Shown: positions 1 to 8,794 of the stretch, piece after piece
Position numbering within the stretch: the stretch's first letter is position 1
How the letters are laid out: each line of letters begins with the position of its first letter
Assembly: GCF_000003605.2 (NCBI RefSeq)
Contig: NW_003107092.1
Location: 43,735 to 54,763 of the forward strand
Direction of reading: 5' to 3'
Length of the DNA stretch: 11,029 nucleotides
Source of the DNA: Saccoglossus kowalevskii
Lineage: Eukaryota; Hemichordata; Enteropneusta; Harrimaniidae
Notes under the pieces: generated by a model
Databases searched by the model: none
What the model was told of the DNA's origin: nothing
The model's input: the letters and a program-made list of their open reading frames with translations, nothing else
Translations under genes and position numbers: made by a program

Positions 1-239
1 TGATAGCTTGTGGTATAAATAACATACATACAAGGACTATGCATTGTGGTATAAACACTTTTTTTGTTTATAAATAGTTTTGTGCTAGGCGACAGTTCCG
101 GACATTGAATGTCACCGTTGTCTCTCCTGACTTTTTGTAAGTGCAAATTGCAAGTGCTAATGCTGACACGTAGTGCATTTTGCCACAGAAGTCATTTCCT
201 GTTTGGGACTACATGACAGGGCTACGTGACCATCTCCCT

Positions 240-503
240 ATCAAATGGCAATTTTAATACGCTATCCTGGCGTCAACCAGGCTCTGTTGAACACAAGCAT
301 CTGCGGACCTTGACCAAGGCTTCTCTAAAGTCGCATTCGTTAGTGAAGAATCTCGATCAGTGGAATTGGTCTTCCCATTGACTCTGTGGCACACTCACCC
401 AGGGTCGACCCTTTGATGTTCAGCCTGAGGTAGGATTTGAACTTTGGTCTACCGATCATGAGTCTGATGCGACAACCACTATGATACGAATGATGACCGG
501 TTA
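240..503 (-). mobile_element. tRNA-derived SINE-like element (diverged)
   Basis: Read on the minus strand, this stretch starts with a tRNA-like head (about 503 to 427) and continues into a longer non-tRNA body, the usual plan of a tRNA-derived SINE transcribed by RNA polymerase III and mobilised by a partner LINE. The head contains both internal promoter boxes at tRNA spacing. The body is more GC-rich than its surroundings and has no stop-free frame that looks like protein. The 65-codon minus frame at 340-537 lies inside it and is not a gene. The 3' end is uncertain: I stop near 240, but a T7 run at 59-65 (A7 on the element strand) could be its tail, which would make it about 445 bp. AAACAC occurs just outside both possible ends (53-58 and near 507-512), a weak candidate target-site duplication. 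I cannot assign the body to a named SINE superfamily. Confidence 0.5.
427..503 (-). repeat. tRNA-like SINE head with Pol III A and B boxes
   Basis: The B box reads GTTCAAATCCT on the minus strand (432-442) and matches the GGTTCRANNCC consensus closely. The A box reads TATCATAGTGG (476-486) and fits TRGYNNARNGG at all but one position. They are separated by 33 bp, as in a tRNA gene. Between them GACTCATGATC resembles a methionine-type anticodon loop (CAT), but the anticodon stem has mismatches and no intact acceptor stem can be drawn, so this is a tRNA relic and not a functional tRNA gene. Confidence 0.6.
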
Positions 504-513
504 AAAACACTAC

Positions 514-1400
514 TATTAAATAATTGGGATTTTCCATTTTTGGAAGTCTTTAACGTCCATTTTATAAACGACGGCGGATAAGAGTCTCAATGTGTTGATA
601 CTAAGTAGACAACTCCTATATAGAATATTTACGCGTTATATATAGTCACTTCTAATGAATTATTTACTTATTGTAGACAGGTCATATATTATGGAGGTTT
701 CATCTGTCAACTTAATCTTGCTTTGATGAGTACTACATAATACAGAGATCAGAGTTACACATATATCCCTTATATGACGATACACAAAGGATGAGTAGTG
801 TGACCAATTGATTAATTATTAGTTTTAATTTCTAATTATTTAATTGATTTACGTAAACTATGTATATTTAATGAACGGTAAAATATACGTCAATTTTTTT
901 GAGCTATCATATTGATACTGATGTTTGGAAAAGGTTTCTTTTGCAAAAATACTCCTTTCCCTAACTCCCCGGGAGAGCATATACAATTAAGTTGGGGGCT
1001 GGGGATGGGTGCAAAAGGAACTCTTTCCCTGATGTTTCAATACGAAATTATATTTTGTGTTTCGAAAGCTATATCAAATATAACTTCCTGTAATGATCGA
1101 AAAAACATTGTGTAATCGATTTTCAGAATGTGTTTTATGTGACTATTTCTTATGCTGCTCTACGTTTCTACCTTGGCCATGTAAAATGAGCGACGTACTT
1201 GAAGGGTTTGTCAGTTTAACTAGAATGCTACATAGAACTACATACACACTGAACGTATCCGGGTTTGACTCATTTTCTAAAGTAAAATGTCTTCTTTATT
1301 GTCAATTGTCTTAGTCACTGGTCTCATATTTTTTTAAACCTTGACTAAGTGTACCCATACTAAAAAAAACACAGAAAAGCTTGGCTTGAGAAATAGGAAG
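514..1400. other. AT-rich stretch, no gene seen
   Basis: No supported gene. Short plus-strand frames at 912-1115 and 1093-1314 show no domain, signal peptide or coding bias. The most AT-rich part, 804-850, packs several TAAT/ATTA cores, including TAATTA twice, which is the type of core bound by homeodomain proteins but is also expected by chance in such DNA. The 15-mer ACAATTAAGTTGGGG at 983-997 recurs exactly at 10566-10580. Confidence 0.6.
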
Positions 1401-1463
1401 ATTGGAGAGAGTGCGAGAGAGAGGGAGGGATGAACGGGCGGAGAGAGAGAGAGTGGGAGAGGA
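1401..1463. repeat. GA-rich microsatellite / low-complexity tract
   Basis: An imperfect purine tract of GA, GGA and GGGA units, interrupted by a short GC-rich patch (about 1431-1440) and followed by a pure GAGAGAGAGAGAGAG run. On the other strand it produces a Ser/Leu/Pro-rich open frame (1334-1522) that is an artefact of the repeat. Confidence 0.85.
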
Positions 1464-3630
1464 TGTGCGGTAGATAATAAATATTTATACAATATAGGAA
1501 ACACAATAATATATGTAAACAAATAAAATGCCTTAAAACGTTATTTTTGCCTAACTTATGAGCTTCAAGTGGAATAATTGCAAAACTAGTAGCATATAAT
1601 TAAATCGCTATTATCAAGGTTTCTAAAACATTAAATGTTTGAGGTATATATTTATACTCGCCCGATAATACACTCTTTAAATCTTTATACTAATCTTAGA
1701 ATCCATTATCTTTAATGTATATGCTTTCACAAGTGTGTATTTATAGAATTAATACTTTTTACACACATGCCTAATAAAATGTGATTACATCTATTGCACG
1801 CACAATGATATTCCCGATGTGGGAACATTCTATAAAGTTCCGAATGCATGGTATATTGGAGGAAACATTCAATATTCAAGTTAATGGTAGGCAAAATTAC
1901 ACATGACATAATTCTAAACATGTGTAGAATTGAACGTGCTGTGGGCGATGTGGCTATTTGTCTCTTGTCAATTTCTGGACCCTGAGTATTCTCTGAAAGA
2001 ATGTGTGCATGCATTGTGTCAATGTAACGTGTGAACTGCATGGGAATATAATGTCGTTGAAATAAGACCATCATATCTTATATCCAATTTGTGACATTAC
2101 ATTAGTATAGTACTGATTGGACTATATTTTTGAAGATTTTAATTAATTATACAAACAGGTTTTTTTTTTTTAATTTACACCAATCAGGTGTTATCTAGAC
2201 CGATCGTCAATAGCCATTTTTTTCAGTCACAATAACTTATTAGTTGACCAACACTGCAAAGAACTCTCACATATGAATATGCGTGGCTGATCATTCAGAG
2301 ACTGCAAACCTGTTCACCGACTGTTTTCTTGATGAACCCTGCAAGACAACTCGCTTCGATTTCTGTGGTGCATGTATACTTGTGGTTCAGGGAGATTGTC
2401 AAGCTAATGCGGTCCGCTCTAAGCGATTGTCTTCTTGATAGCGAAATCACTCAACATGGAAATCTTCCAAATCTCTGGTAACGTGCACGCATTGTACATG
2501 AGTTGGCGTTGTATATAAATTTCCCAGTTTTTTTACCAATTGTTATTGCTAATATTTCATTATAAAATGTCCTCATTTATTTACTTACCATTGTTCTATT
2601 TTGATTTGTCATGGTTTATTAAAACACTTTTTTTGACAAAACGAAACTTTCGTGTTGTTTTGTTCTATGCAATTTATTATCTCCATTTGTTGAACTTATT
2701 CAAATGAGTAAACCAGTTCCTTGTGACGACGCGAAAAGGCAATTGGGTTGGTCTGTATCAATTTTGTTGCATATCGAAACCTTATGTTGTATTCAAAATT
2801 CTACAGTGACCTTTTAGATGCACTCTCTTGTTCCTTTGCGTACATCGGAGATTTCTGTATATTGGTCCCGGGCATCTTAAATGAATAACCGTTCTAACCA
2901 CTCGACTGAATTTGCATTCCTAGCAAAATCGGCCGGTTACACCCTAGTCTGTTTTTTTTTTCAATTTGAAAGCCTAGGGCGGAACGAATCGACTCTCAAG
3001 ACGCAGGTCTTGTGTGAGTCGCATGTATGTAGCTATTTGGCCCTAGCTAACAATAACAAATGCAGATAAAGAAAACTAGACATGATAGTCTAGCCTGTAT
3101 AGCATTACGAGCGTCCTGCATAAGACATTCTCGCGTAACTGTGCGCGTTAAAACTGTATATTCAATAATCGGGATAGTTAAAAGCCACACAAGAGGGAAA
3201 TTGAACTCAAGTAATCCCCCAGACAAACATTAGTATGGCATATATGCGCTGCCGTATTCATCTATATCTAAGCTTTCAGATGATGGATAGGATGTTTTAG
3301 AGAGTGTCTGAATTGCAAATCGTTTTTTAATTTGCTTCCCTTTGCTGTTGCCTTATTGAACGCATCACTGGATTTGCTTTAAAACAGATAGACGTTTGTA
3401 ACACAGCGTCAAAAAAAAGGTGAATATTTGATTTGCCGAACTGCCATCTCGAAAAGATAAATAAATTATATGAATTAATCAATATTCGAAATCAACAGCA
3501 ATTGCATGCTGGCATCATGGTTACTGAAGGTGAAAGGTGAACTCTTGCACTAGATTTGTCAGTAATCGTAACCCAACTATTGAAAGGGCAATGTACTATT
3601 AGAGAACAACTGCCAATTGCGTACAACTCG
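1464..3630. other. AT-rich stretch, no supported gene
   Basis: No recognisable gene. A 115-codon minus frame (1727-2074) has no domain I know and carries no clear coding signature. At 2160-2171 there is a T12 run, and at 2219-2226 a pyrimidine run ends in CAG, which looks like a splice acceptor. A stop-free plus frame of 77 codons (2248-2478) follows, and GGTAACG at 2477-2483 resembles a donor. However, the frames entered directly from that acceptor hit stops within about 22 codons, so I do not call an exon. A 62-codon frame at 2881-3069 is also unsupported. Confidence 0.55.
3076..3093. repeat. Short perfect inverted repeat
   Basis: CTAGAC (3076-3081) and GTCTAG (3088-3093) are perfect complements around a 6-nt loop. 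No U-run or flanking gene gives it a role, and arms this short occur by chance. Confidence 0.4.
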
Positions 3631-3801
<171 letters not shown>

Positions 3802-4860
3802 GCGAATGTCAGAATTTACTTTAAACATTGATTAGCTTGGATTTAAGTTGACATTAACAGATGAATTAACATTTACTTCGAAGTATTTTTTATGTTTAAC
3901 ATTGTATTATAACAGACTGGCAAACTCATAATATCCGATGATATGAAGTGTATCGATTGAAACATGTAAAACAGGATATATAAGTAATTTACATGTTTAT
4001 TATAATTTCACCTCTAATTCAGAACTCTCAATGGATCACACCAAATTCCCATTACGTCCTTCACTCATTTAGGTTTGTTCCCTTGATATATACACGTAAA
4101 TGATTTTTAAATATATCGTGTGCAAACAAGCACGACACACGACATGTGACGGCATTATACCATGGCAATGTGGAAACAGTGTACCAATCATGCCTCGCAG
4201 TAATTTCGCATCTCACACAGTCCTCTCACGCCAAAATGTCATTCAAAACGTTCGCAATATTCCCAGTTAATAAAACTACGATCCTTTCAGTTACTAATTC
4301 ATACTACGCCGTAGGTCCACTGTGCACTGTTCATTTAAAATATTTATTCAAAGTAACTAAATACGGTTCGTCGTCACGTTCGACGCTACTTTCGAAACAA
4401 GAGGGGTCGTGTAAAAAAACGAAACTATTCAATCGACCTCGCATCAGATCTAGACTGAATATAAATACACTATGTTTTCCTGAAATGTACATTATGTTTG
4501 TTCCATTTAAGCGTCACAGTGGACGCGCAGTGCGAATGTGAAGAGCCAATTTACACACATCGCATGGGTCCCATATCGAACACTAGACGACAACTGTGGC
4601 GTTTCAATTATAACAAAAAGATGTACAATAGCCTTTGTTTGGGAAGTGTATATAAAGTATAATTTTAATGTTGCTCTGTTTAACAAGCCACTTTGTTATT
4701 AAAAGTACGTCACGCAATAGACGAGTTTTGGAAATCATATTGATTAGAAATATACGAGCGAAGTGGGTCAACTCCACATAGATTTACTTCCGGTCAGCAG
4801 AAATAGGCAGTATTATGCTAATATTTAACATTTATTTGCTCAAGTCAATGTAAAAGTACA

Positions 4861-4932
4861 TGAGGCTGGCTTGATAAGGGGTAAAAAAAATAATGCCCCT
4901 TCTCCACCAATTAACGATACACGCGAGCCTCA
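4861..4932. repeat. Nested inverted repeats
   Basis: Outer arms TGAGGCT (4861-4867) and AGCCTCA (4926-4932) are perfect complements. Inside them AAGGGG (4876-4881) and CCCCTT (4896-4901) pair around an A-rich 14-nt loop. The arms are short and separated by unpaired sequence, so this could fold but does not look like a microRNA precursor. Confidence 0.35.
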
Positions 4933-5935
4933 AGCAAGTGCATATATGAAGTGAATTGTGTGGTACACCCGATTTCGGCTGAGGGTTATTGCTACATGTA
5001 TTATATTACATCAGAATTATGTCCCGCAGTTTTGTGGAGACTTTAATAGAGTTGATATCATCATGTAGACATACTTTGATAAATATCAGTTGCTAAACAA
5101 CCCTGTACGCACCACTACGCTTACTCATTTTCGATAAAATCTCCTACCCCTTTAACAAGATATCTATATATTATAGTCACCATAATTTGACTCGTTTTCC
5201 AAGCAAAGAAAAACATATCTAAATTCAATTTTTGAAAAAAAACTAATTCAGTATCAATATTTGGTATTCATACTGGTGCATAACGAACCATGTTCTCTTG
5301 ATAACATTGCATTATGCTCTATTTAACCGTACCTTGCATAAATTAAAACAAAACCATATATTTTCGGCACTGTTGCACTGGTATATTATATTTTGCTATA
5401 CTACTTTGTTTTCATAAAATATAGAAATCATGTGTTACATTCACACAACGATCTTAAACAATATATAATGTATATCTTGGTATCCGCCCAGGTCTTTATG
5501 CTGGGGCAATGTGACTGTGATTTCGCATTACTTCGATTTCTTCCATTTAAAGTTTGTATTGTGTTTTCGTATCCATCCAACATGAACATGTGAATTAGCG
5601 TGCTGTCGTTGTGAAATGTTCAGATGTCACTAGTACAGATATATGATGAAATCTTGTTTTACAATCAATGATTCTCCGCGTTAAAATTGAGGTCTGTATT
5701 CTCTGGAATAATAACACGATAATTCCAATAACGAATAATGCATATATTTACTATCATTCAGTGCAAAAGAGCAAGGTCGCTATAGGTGACACCGACTCTA
5801 AAATTATTTATAAAATGATGTCGTCTTAAAGTTCTCACTCCCAATTTCTGAATGTGTATATGGAATAGAGCCCATGATAAAGATTAGAAGTAGGAGTGGG
5901 TGAATTCATCGTCAATCCGATTCATACTGGATAGA

Positions 5936-6060
5936 CTATAAATGAAGCTTATATTCAGAAATAAATTTAAAACCTCGAGTTGGGCGCAGCATTTTCATAC
6001 ATTCGAGTTTTAAATGATCGTATGCATTTATAGGTGTTGATAGAATCTATCCATTTATAG
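5936..6060. repeat. Cluster of nested inverted repeats
   Basis: CTATAAATG (5936-5944) is complementary to CATTTATAG, present twice downstream (6025-6033 and 6052-6060). Inside, ATTTAAAACCTCGA pairs with TCGAGTTTTAAAT (about 5964-5978 and 6002-6015) with one bulge. GATAGAATCTATC (6040-6052) is a 13-bp palindrome with one central base. Together they allow alternative hairpins of about 100 nt. The internal loop is large and asymmetric, so a microRNA call is not supported. Confidence 0.4.
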
Positions 6061-6921
6061 CTCACTATTTATGTTCATAGTAATCACTGGCTAAAATGAT
6101 ATCTTCTCGACATCACAGGCACTATTAAATAGGTGTCCTACTCGAAACAGTTCCGTCACTCAAAATTAACGCTCACCAATGATCTGTCTGTTTTTTGTGT
6201 CGGATGTTTTAACTTGGGTGCTGCATTTGCGCTATGCTAGTTATAATAATAAACTGATATCGTAGTTTTGCTAAACTCATACCGGTATCCTGCTCAACTC
6301 GTGTATTGATTTGATGATTTTTGAACGTTAAAGCTAACTTGTTTATGGGTGATATATTTACCTATATTTTTTATTGTCATCTTGGGAGACAAGCTTTCTC
6401 TGTACTAGCATACATGATATTTGGATTATGCCATTATTATACGCCCTCAATCGACTGCAATTGTATTGATATCTCTGACGTGTAAAACACGGGACACTTG
6501 TTATTATAGCTGATAAGTGGAAGGTTTCAGGCACGTGTTTTATTCTGTTTAGATGCCAATTACTGGTCTCGAAGTTCACGGCGCGCGCTGTGCTCAGCAT
6601 GTATGCCGAATGGCGTGACCACGCAATGCATAGTACCTGTCTGCGAAATACTGAGACCTGCCACCAATCAAACCGTATGTTCATATGTTCTTCAAATTAA
6701 ATATTACTTTATCAAGTGGCACTGTCACAGAGGAAAATTAAAAAAAAACACAAAGAAAGTATAAAATAAAATACCTGAAAATATCGAAAAAAACGACTTG
6801 TATTCCTTCCATGCGCCCTCAGCGACACAACTAGGTTTCATAAAATAATATTATTAGGGTACACCTGCCAAAATTTCAGTATACAAAATGCATTGCGTAA
6901 TAACTTGCTACAATTTGCTAG

Positions 6922-7056
6922 AACAACGAATAACCGAATCACACACACACACACACACACACACACAAGCGGACTGAGAATCTAGGTGGCGCTATACGCT
7001 GAATCTAAGATAATAACGCTACAGGGCGCTACATATACAACACAGACTTATAGGCA
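6922..7056 (+). repeat. Dispersed repeat, copy 1, with CTCF-like core
   Basis: This segment aligns by eye with 9924-10040 in the same orientation. Shared blocks in order: AACAAC; a TAAC and CACAA region; GC(A/G)GACTG(A/G)GAAT; the identical 14-mer CTAGGTGGCGCTAT (6982-6995); TGAATCTAA; a GCTA(C/G)AG block; and a terminal AGGCA. Copy 1 lacks 9 bp (ATGCTGCCA in copy 2) just before the 14-mer, which removes the 5' half of the CTCF-like site. It has instead gained a (CA)14 tract at the place where copy 2 has AACACAA. A second, shortened GGGCGCTA core lies at 7024-7031. I cannot assign a family, and no terminal inverted repeat or target duplication is evident. Confidence 0.6.
6940..6967. repeat. 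(CA)14 microsatellite
   Basis: Fourteen uninterrupted CA dinucleotides inside dispersed-repeat copy 1. The other copy has only a short AACACAA at the matching point, which suggests that the array grew after the repeat inserted. Confidence 0.95.
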
Positions 7057-7586
7057 GAAGAATGAAAGGCTGGACTAGGCACTGAACTTACTAGTCATAA
7101 AACTATTCATGGTATAAGTGATGTGAACCCGCTTTGAACAAACTTCAATGACTAAACTTTGGAAATGCTTACCAAATAAATGTGGAGTGGGCGGAAAAAG
7201 GTTACCAAACCGAGTCTGAAAAGGCTGATATTGATACACTGACTTGCTGCAAGGTAAGCATATTACAATAATTATAAATGGGACATAACTCTGGCTAAAG
7301 TGACAATGCTGAAACTGAAATAACATTTACGCGTCATGGCACTGCTTAGAGTTTGGCTGAACATGACTAAGTATGCCGTATGAATAAGTATTGCATAAAC
7401 CTTAAATAAAATCTAAACAACTGTTCCCTCGGATTGAAGGACGAGGGCGAAAGAGAACGAAATTGAATTTGCGGAGACAATCAAAGAAACTGACAATATT
7501 GCAAACCCAATTGTCGGCGTCACCAGAGGAGGTGATATCTAATCTATGTTTAATTTCCAAAATATAGCGAGGTAGAATGAGAAGTC
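7057..7586. other. No supported gene
   Basis: AT-rich sequence without a recognised gene. The 83-codon minus frame at 7075-7326 has no domain. At 7519-7535 TCACCAGAGGAGGTGA is a small inverted repeat (TCACC/GGTGA) that also holds a partial CACCAGAGG core. Nothing else stands out. Confidence 0.5.
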
Positions 7587-7598
7587 TGAGATGAGGGA

Positions 7599-7951
7599 GA
7601 TTTTTTAACTAAGCGTTTTAGAATAAGCTTGAGATACATGTCTACCAAGCGACCTGCTCAAAATAGCTTCGATGTCCTACAAGACTCCTTTGATAGCCTA
7701 ATCAAGCAATGCATACCCACAAACAACATGCGGTCAATCCACAAAACAATGACTTGGTTATGGCTGGTTATGGCTGTTTGCTTAACTTCATCAAACAAAT
7801 TGTTCGCAAAAAAAATGTACTTCTCAAATATCAAAGCAAACGAGCTGATGCGGTTCAAGAACTCGATAATATAATTTTTTCCCAAAAATGTCAAAAAATA
7901 GTTGCCAAAAATGTACAATTGAGAATATTGACACGAAATGAACAAATATGA
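7599..7951 (+). pseudogene. Remnant of a non-LTR retrotransposon (LINE-like) ORF2 linker
   Basis: Two plus-strand frames together resemble the linker between the endonuclease and reverse-transcriptase domains of Jockey/CR1/L2-type LINE proteins. That linker usually reads as a helix, then an IP(S/T)K motif, a PW(I/L) motif, and a basic IK..IRKK..L stretch. The first frame (open from 7590, readable to about 7757) has SFDVLQDSFDSLIKQCIPTN followed by a T-W. The second frame (7709-7951, shifted) has FIKQIVRKKNVLLKYQSKR. The break between them coincides with a 10-bp tandem duplication TGGTTATGGC (7755-7764 and 7765-7774). Removing that duplication alone does not restore the frame, so at least one more indel is present. 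There is an upstream stop at 7587-7589, and no endonuclease or reverse-transcriptase catalytic motifs are present. Old, broken fragment. The overlapping minus frame (7658-7966) is a shadow. Assignment is from pattern memory of the family, so moderate confidence. Confidence 0.45.
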
Positions 7952-8027
7952 CAGAGGTTCGCGCAAGGCACCAACATACCAAGTATCAAAGCAATGGGAC
8001 TGAATAGCATCTGTTTATGGATGACAA

Positions 8028-8048
8028 TGACCTATGACCTATGACCTA
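8028..8048 (-). promoter_or_regulatory. Triple TGACCTA array, nuclear-receptor DR1-type sites
   Basis: Three perfect head-to-tail TGACCTA heptamers. On the minus strand they read AGGTCA half-sites separated by a single T, which is DR1 spacing repeated twice. DR1 elements of AGGTCA are bound by RXR, HNF4, COUP-TF and related receptors in animals. It could equally be a three-copy minisatellite with no function. Confidence 0.4.
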
Positions 8049-8111
8049 TATGAACAGCTCAAGCTCGATGACAGTAGAACTAAAAATATGCAAGAATTAA
8101 AATTCAATACG

Positions 8112-8119
8112 TGACGTCA
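8112..8119. promoter_or_regulatory. Consensus CRE (TGACGTCA)
   Basis: A perfect 8-bp palindromic cAMP response element, the site of CREB/ATF bZIP dimers. It lies 64 bp after the DR1-type array, and a CCGCCC GC box follows at 8163-8168. No transcript start or coding exon can be seen nearby, so promoter or enhancer activity is inference. Confidence 0.35.
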
Positions 8120-8405
8120 TAATATGTGTTGTCGAGTGGTTCCAGGTTGTTAAAGACATGCTCCGCCCAGTGAGACATACATCTGTGGACAGTTAGTCTG
8201 TGCTTGTATTAGGTACCATACTCATACTCATCATTGTTGCCACATATACATCTATCCACCAACTTATTCTTAATGGAATTCTTTGTTCAGATATATGCGA
8301 TGGTGTGCATTGCGCATTGTTTTAAGCAGTTGTGTGACAGTTGTTCTATAGAAAAGTGACTGCTATTCGTTTTGTCAGTATTTCTTACGTGCGGACAATT
8401 GCTGT

Positions 8406-8413
8406 AGGGTGGT
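8406..8413 (+). repeat. Candidate 8-bp target-site duplication, left copy
   Basis: AGGGTGGT lies immediately outside the left poly-C inverted repeat and recurs exactly at 8787-8794, immediately outside the right one. Confidence 0.45.
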
Positions 8414-8470
8414 CCCCCCCCCACTCCCTATATTTAGGGGAGGCCTATGCTTGTTCCCTCATTTTTTTTG

Positions 8471-8756
8471 ACCCCCCCCTATCTAGGGAAAAGAAGAAAA
8501 TTTAACCCCCCCTTTCACGGGCTTTTCCGATGAATTTCACCCCCTATCTAGGGAACTTTTCAGTCTAGAACCCCCCTTTTTTGTATATCTCGGAAAGTGT
8601 TTTGAAATACACCCCCTATTTTGAGAATCTCGGGAAAACAAGCAAAAAATACCCCCTTTTCTACGATTTTCTCGGGAAAATGTTCCCGAGACAGATTCCC
8701 GAGACAGATCGTCAAAAAGTACCCTCTTTCCCGAGAAAATGGGAACGCGCATGCGG
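8471..8756 (+). repeat. Quasi-tandem array of ACCCCCT-headed units
   Basis: Units begin with ACCC(C/T)C... at 8471, 8505, 8539, 8570, 8611, 8651 and 8721, with a further CCCCCTAT at about 8757. Spacings are 31-41 bp, with one of 70 bp that fits a double unit. Left-hand units carry the near-palindrome CCCTATCTAGGG (8477-8488 and 8542-8553). Right-hand units carry TCTCGGGAAAA. The upstream CTCCCTA/TAGGGGAG pair (8424-8430 and 8435-8442) has the same fold. Units are diverged from each other, so the array is not recent. Confidence 0.75.
8670..8708. repeat. Palindrome plus 13-bp tandem duplication
   Basis: TCTCGGGAA (8670-8678) and TTCCCGAGA (8683-8691) are perfect 9-bp complements around a 4-nt loop. 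The right arm is the start of a 13-bp exact tandem duplication, TTCCCGAGACAGA at 8683-8695 and 8696-8708, which explains the double-length unit of the array. Confidence 0.8.
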
Positions 8757-8786
8757 CCCCCTATGGATCCTGAGTGGGGGGGGGGG

Positions 8787-8794
8787 AGGGTGGT
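8787..8794 (+). repeat. Candidate 8-bp target-site duplication, right copy
   Basis: AGGGTGGT directly follows the right poly-G end; it is identical to 8406-8413. Confidence 0.45.

Larger units (their letters stand above)
3802..6921. other. Long AT-rich stretch, no supported gene
   Basis: About 3.1 kb with no recognised gene. The longest plus frame (4146-4541, 131 codons, first ATG at 4236) sits in a locally more CpG-containing patch, matches no family I know, and is treated as unproven. A 108-codon minus frame at 6358-6684 and a 66-codon plus frame at 5393-5593 are likewise unsupported. TATATAAAG at 4649-4657 resembles a TATA box but has no downstream gene. Two CGCCCTC words (6442-6448 and 6813-6819) form partial reverse-strand CTCF-like cores. 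Nested inverted repeats are listed separately. Confidence 0.55.
8414..8786. mobile_element. Poly-C-ended non-autonomous transposon-like element with internal hairpin array
   Basis: A 373-bp unit bounded by inverted ends: C9-ACTC (8414-8426) on the left and GAGT-G11 (8772-8786) on the right. It is flanked by the exact 8-bp direct repeat AGGGTGGT. Inverted ends plus a target duplication are the anatomy of a cut-and-paste transposon derivative; 8-bp duplications are typical of hAT elements, but poly-C ends are not the usual hAT terminus, so I assign no family. The inside is a quasi-tandem array of C-rich units. The minus frame 8537-8752 and plus frame 8581-8856 give repetitive peptides because the array avoids stops; I do not regard them as genes. 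The poly-C and poly-G ends are low complexity, so the inverted ends could have arisen by tract expansion. Confidence 0.45.

Noticed and set aside
8-55. TTGTGGTATAAA repeated at 8-19 and 44-55 as a possible 36-bp tandem repeat
   Set aside because: Only the 12-mer is shared; the rest of the 36-bp units does not align.
340-537. 65-codon minus-strand frame
   Set aside because: Lies within the SINE-like element and crosses its tRNA-like head, so it is not a protein gene.
1727-2074. 115-codon minus-strand frame
   Set aside because: No recognised domain, no coding bias and no supporting splice or promoter context; length is within what AT-rich non-coding DNA yields occasionally.
2225-2484. Possible exon between a TTTTTTTCAG acceptor and a GGTAACG donor
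   Set aside because: All frames entered from the acceptor stop early (TAA, TAG or TGA within about 22 codons); the 77-codon stop-free stretch is not continuous with the acceptor.
5936-6034. MicroRNA precursor hairpin
   Set aside because: Stems are broken by a large asymmetric internal loop, and no 20-22 nt near-perfect duplex is present.
6358-6684. 108-codon minus-strand frame
   Set aside because: No motif or homology I can recognise; neighbours offer no gene context.
6442-6820. Two CGCCCTC words (6442-6448 and 6813-6819) as CTCF sites
   Set aside because: Only the GAGGGCG half matches; the CCA-SYAG half of the motif is absent in both.
8747-8756. GCGCATGCGG as an NRF1 site
   Set aside because: One mismatch from GCGCATGCGC, but it sits inside the C-rich repeat array with no promoter evidence.
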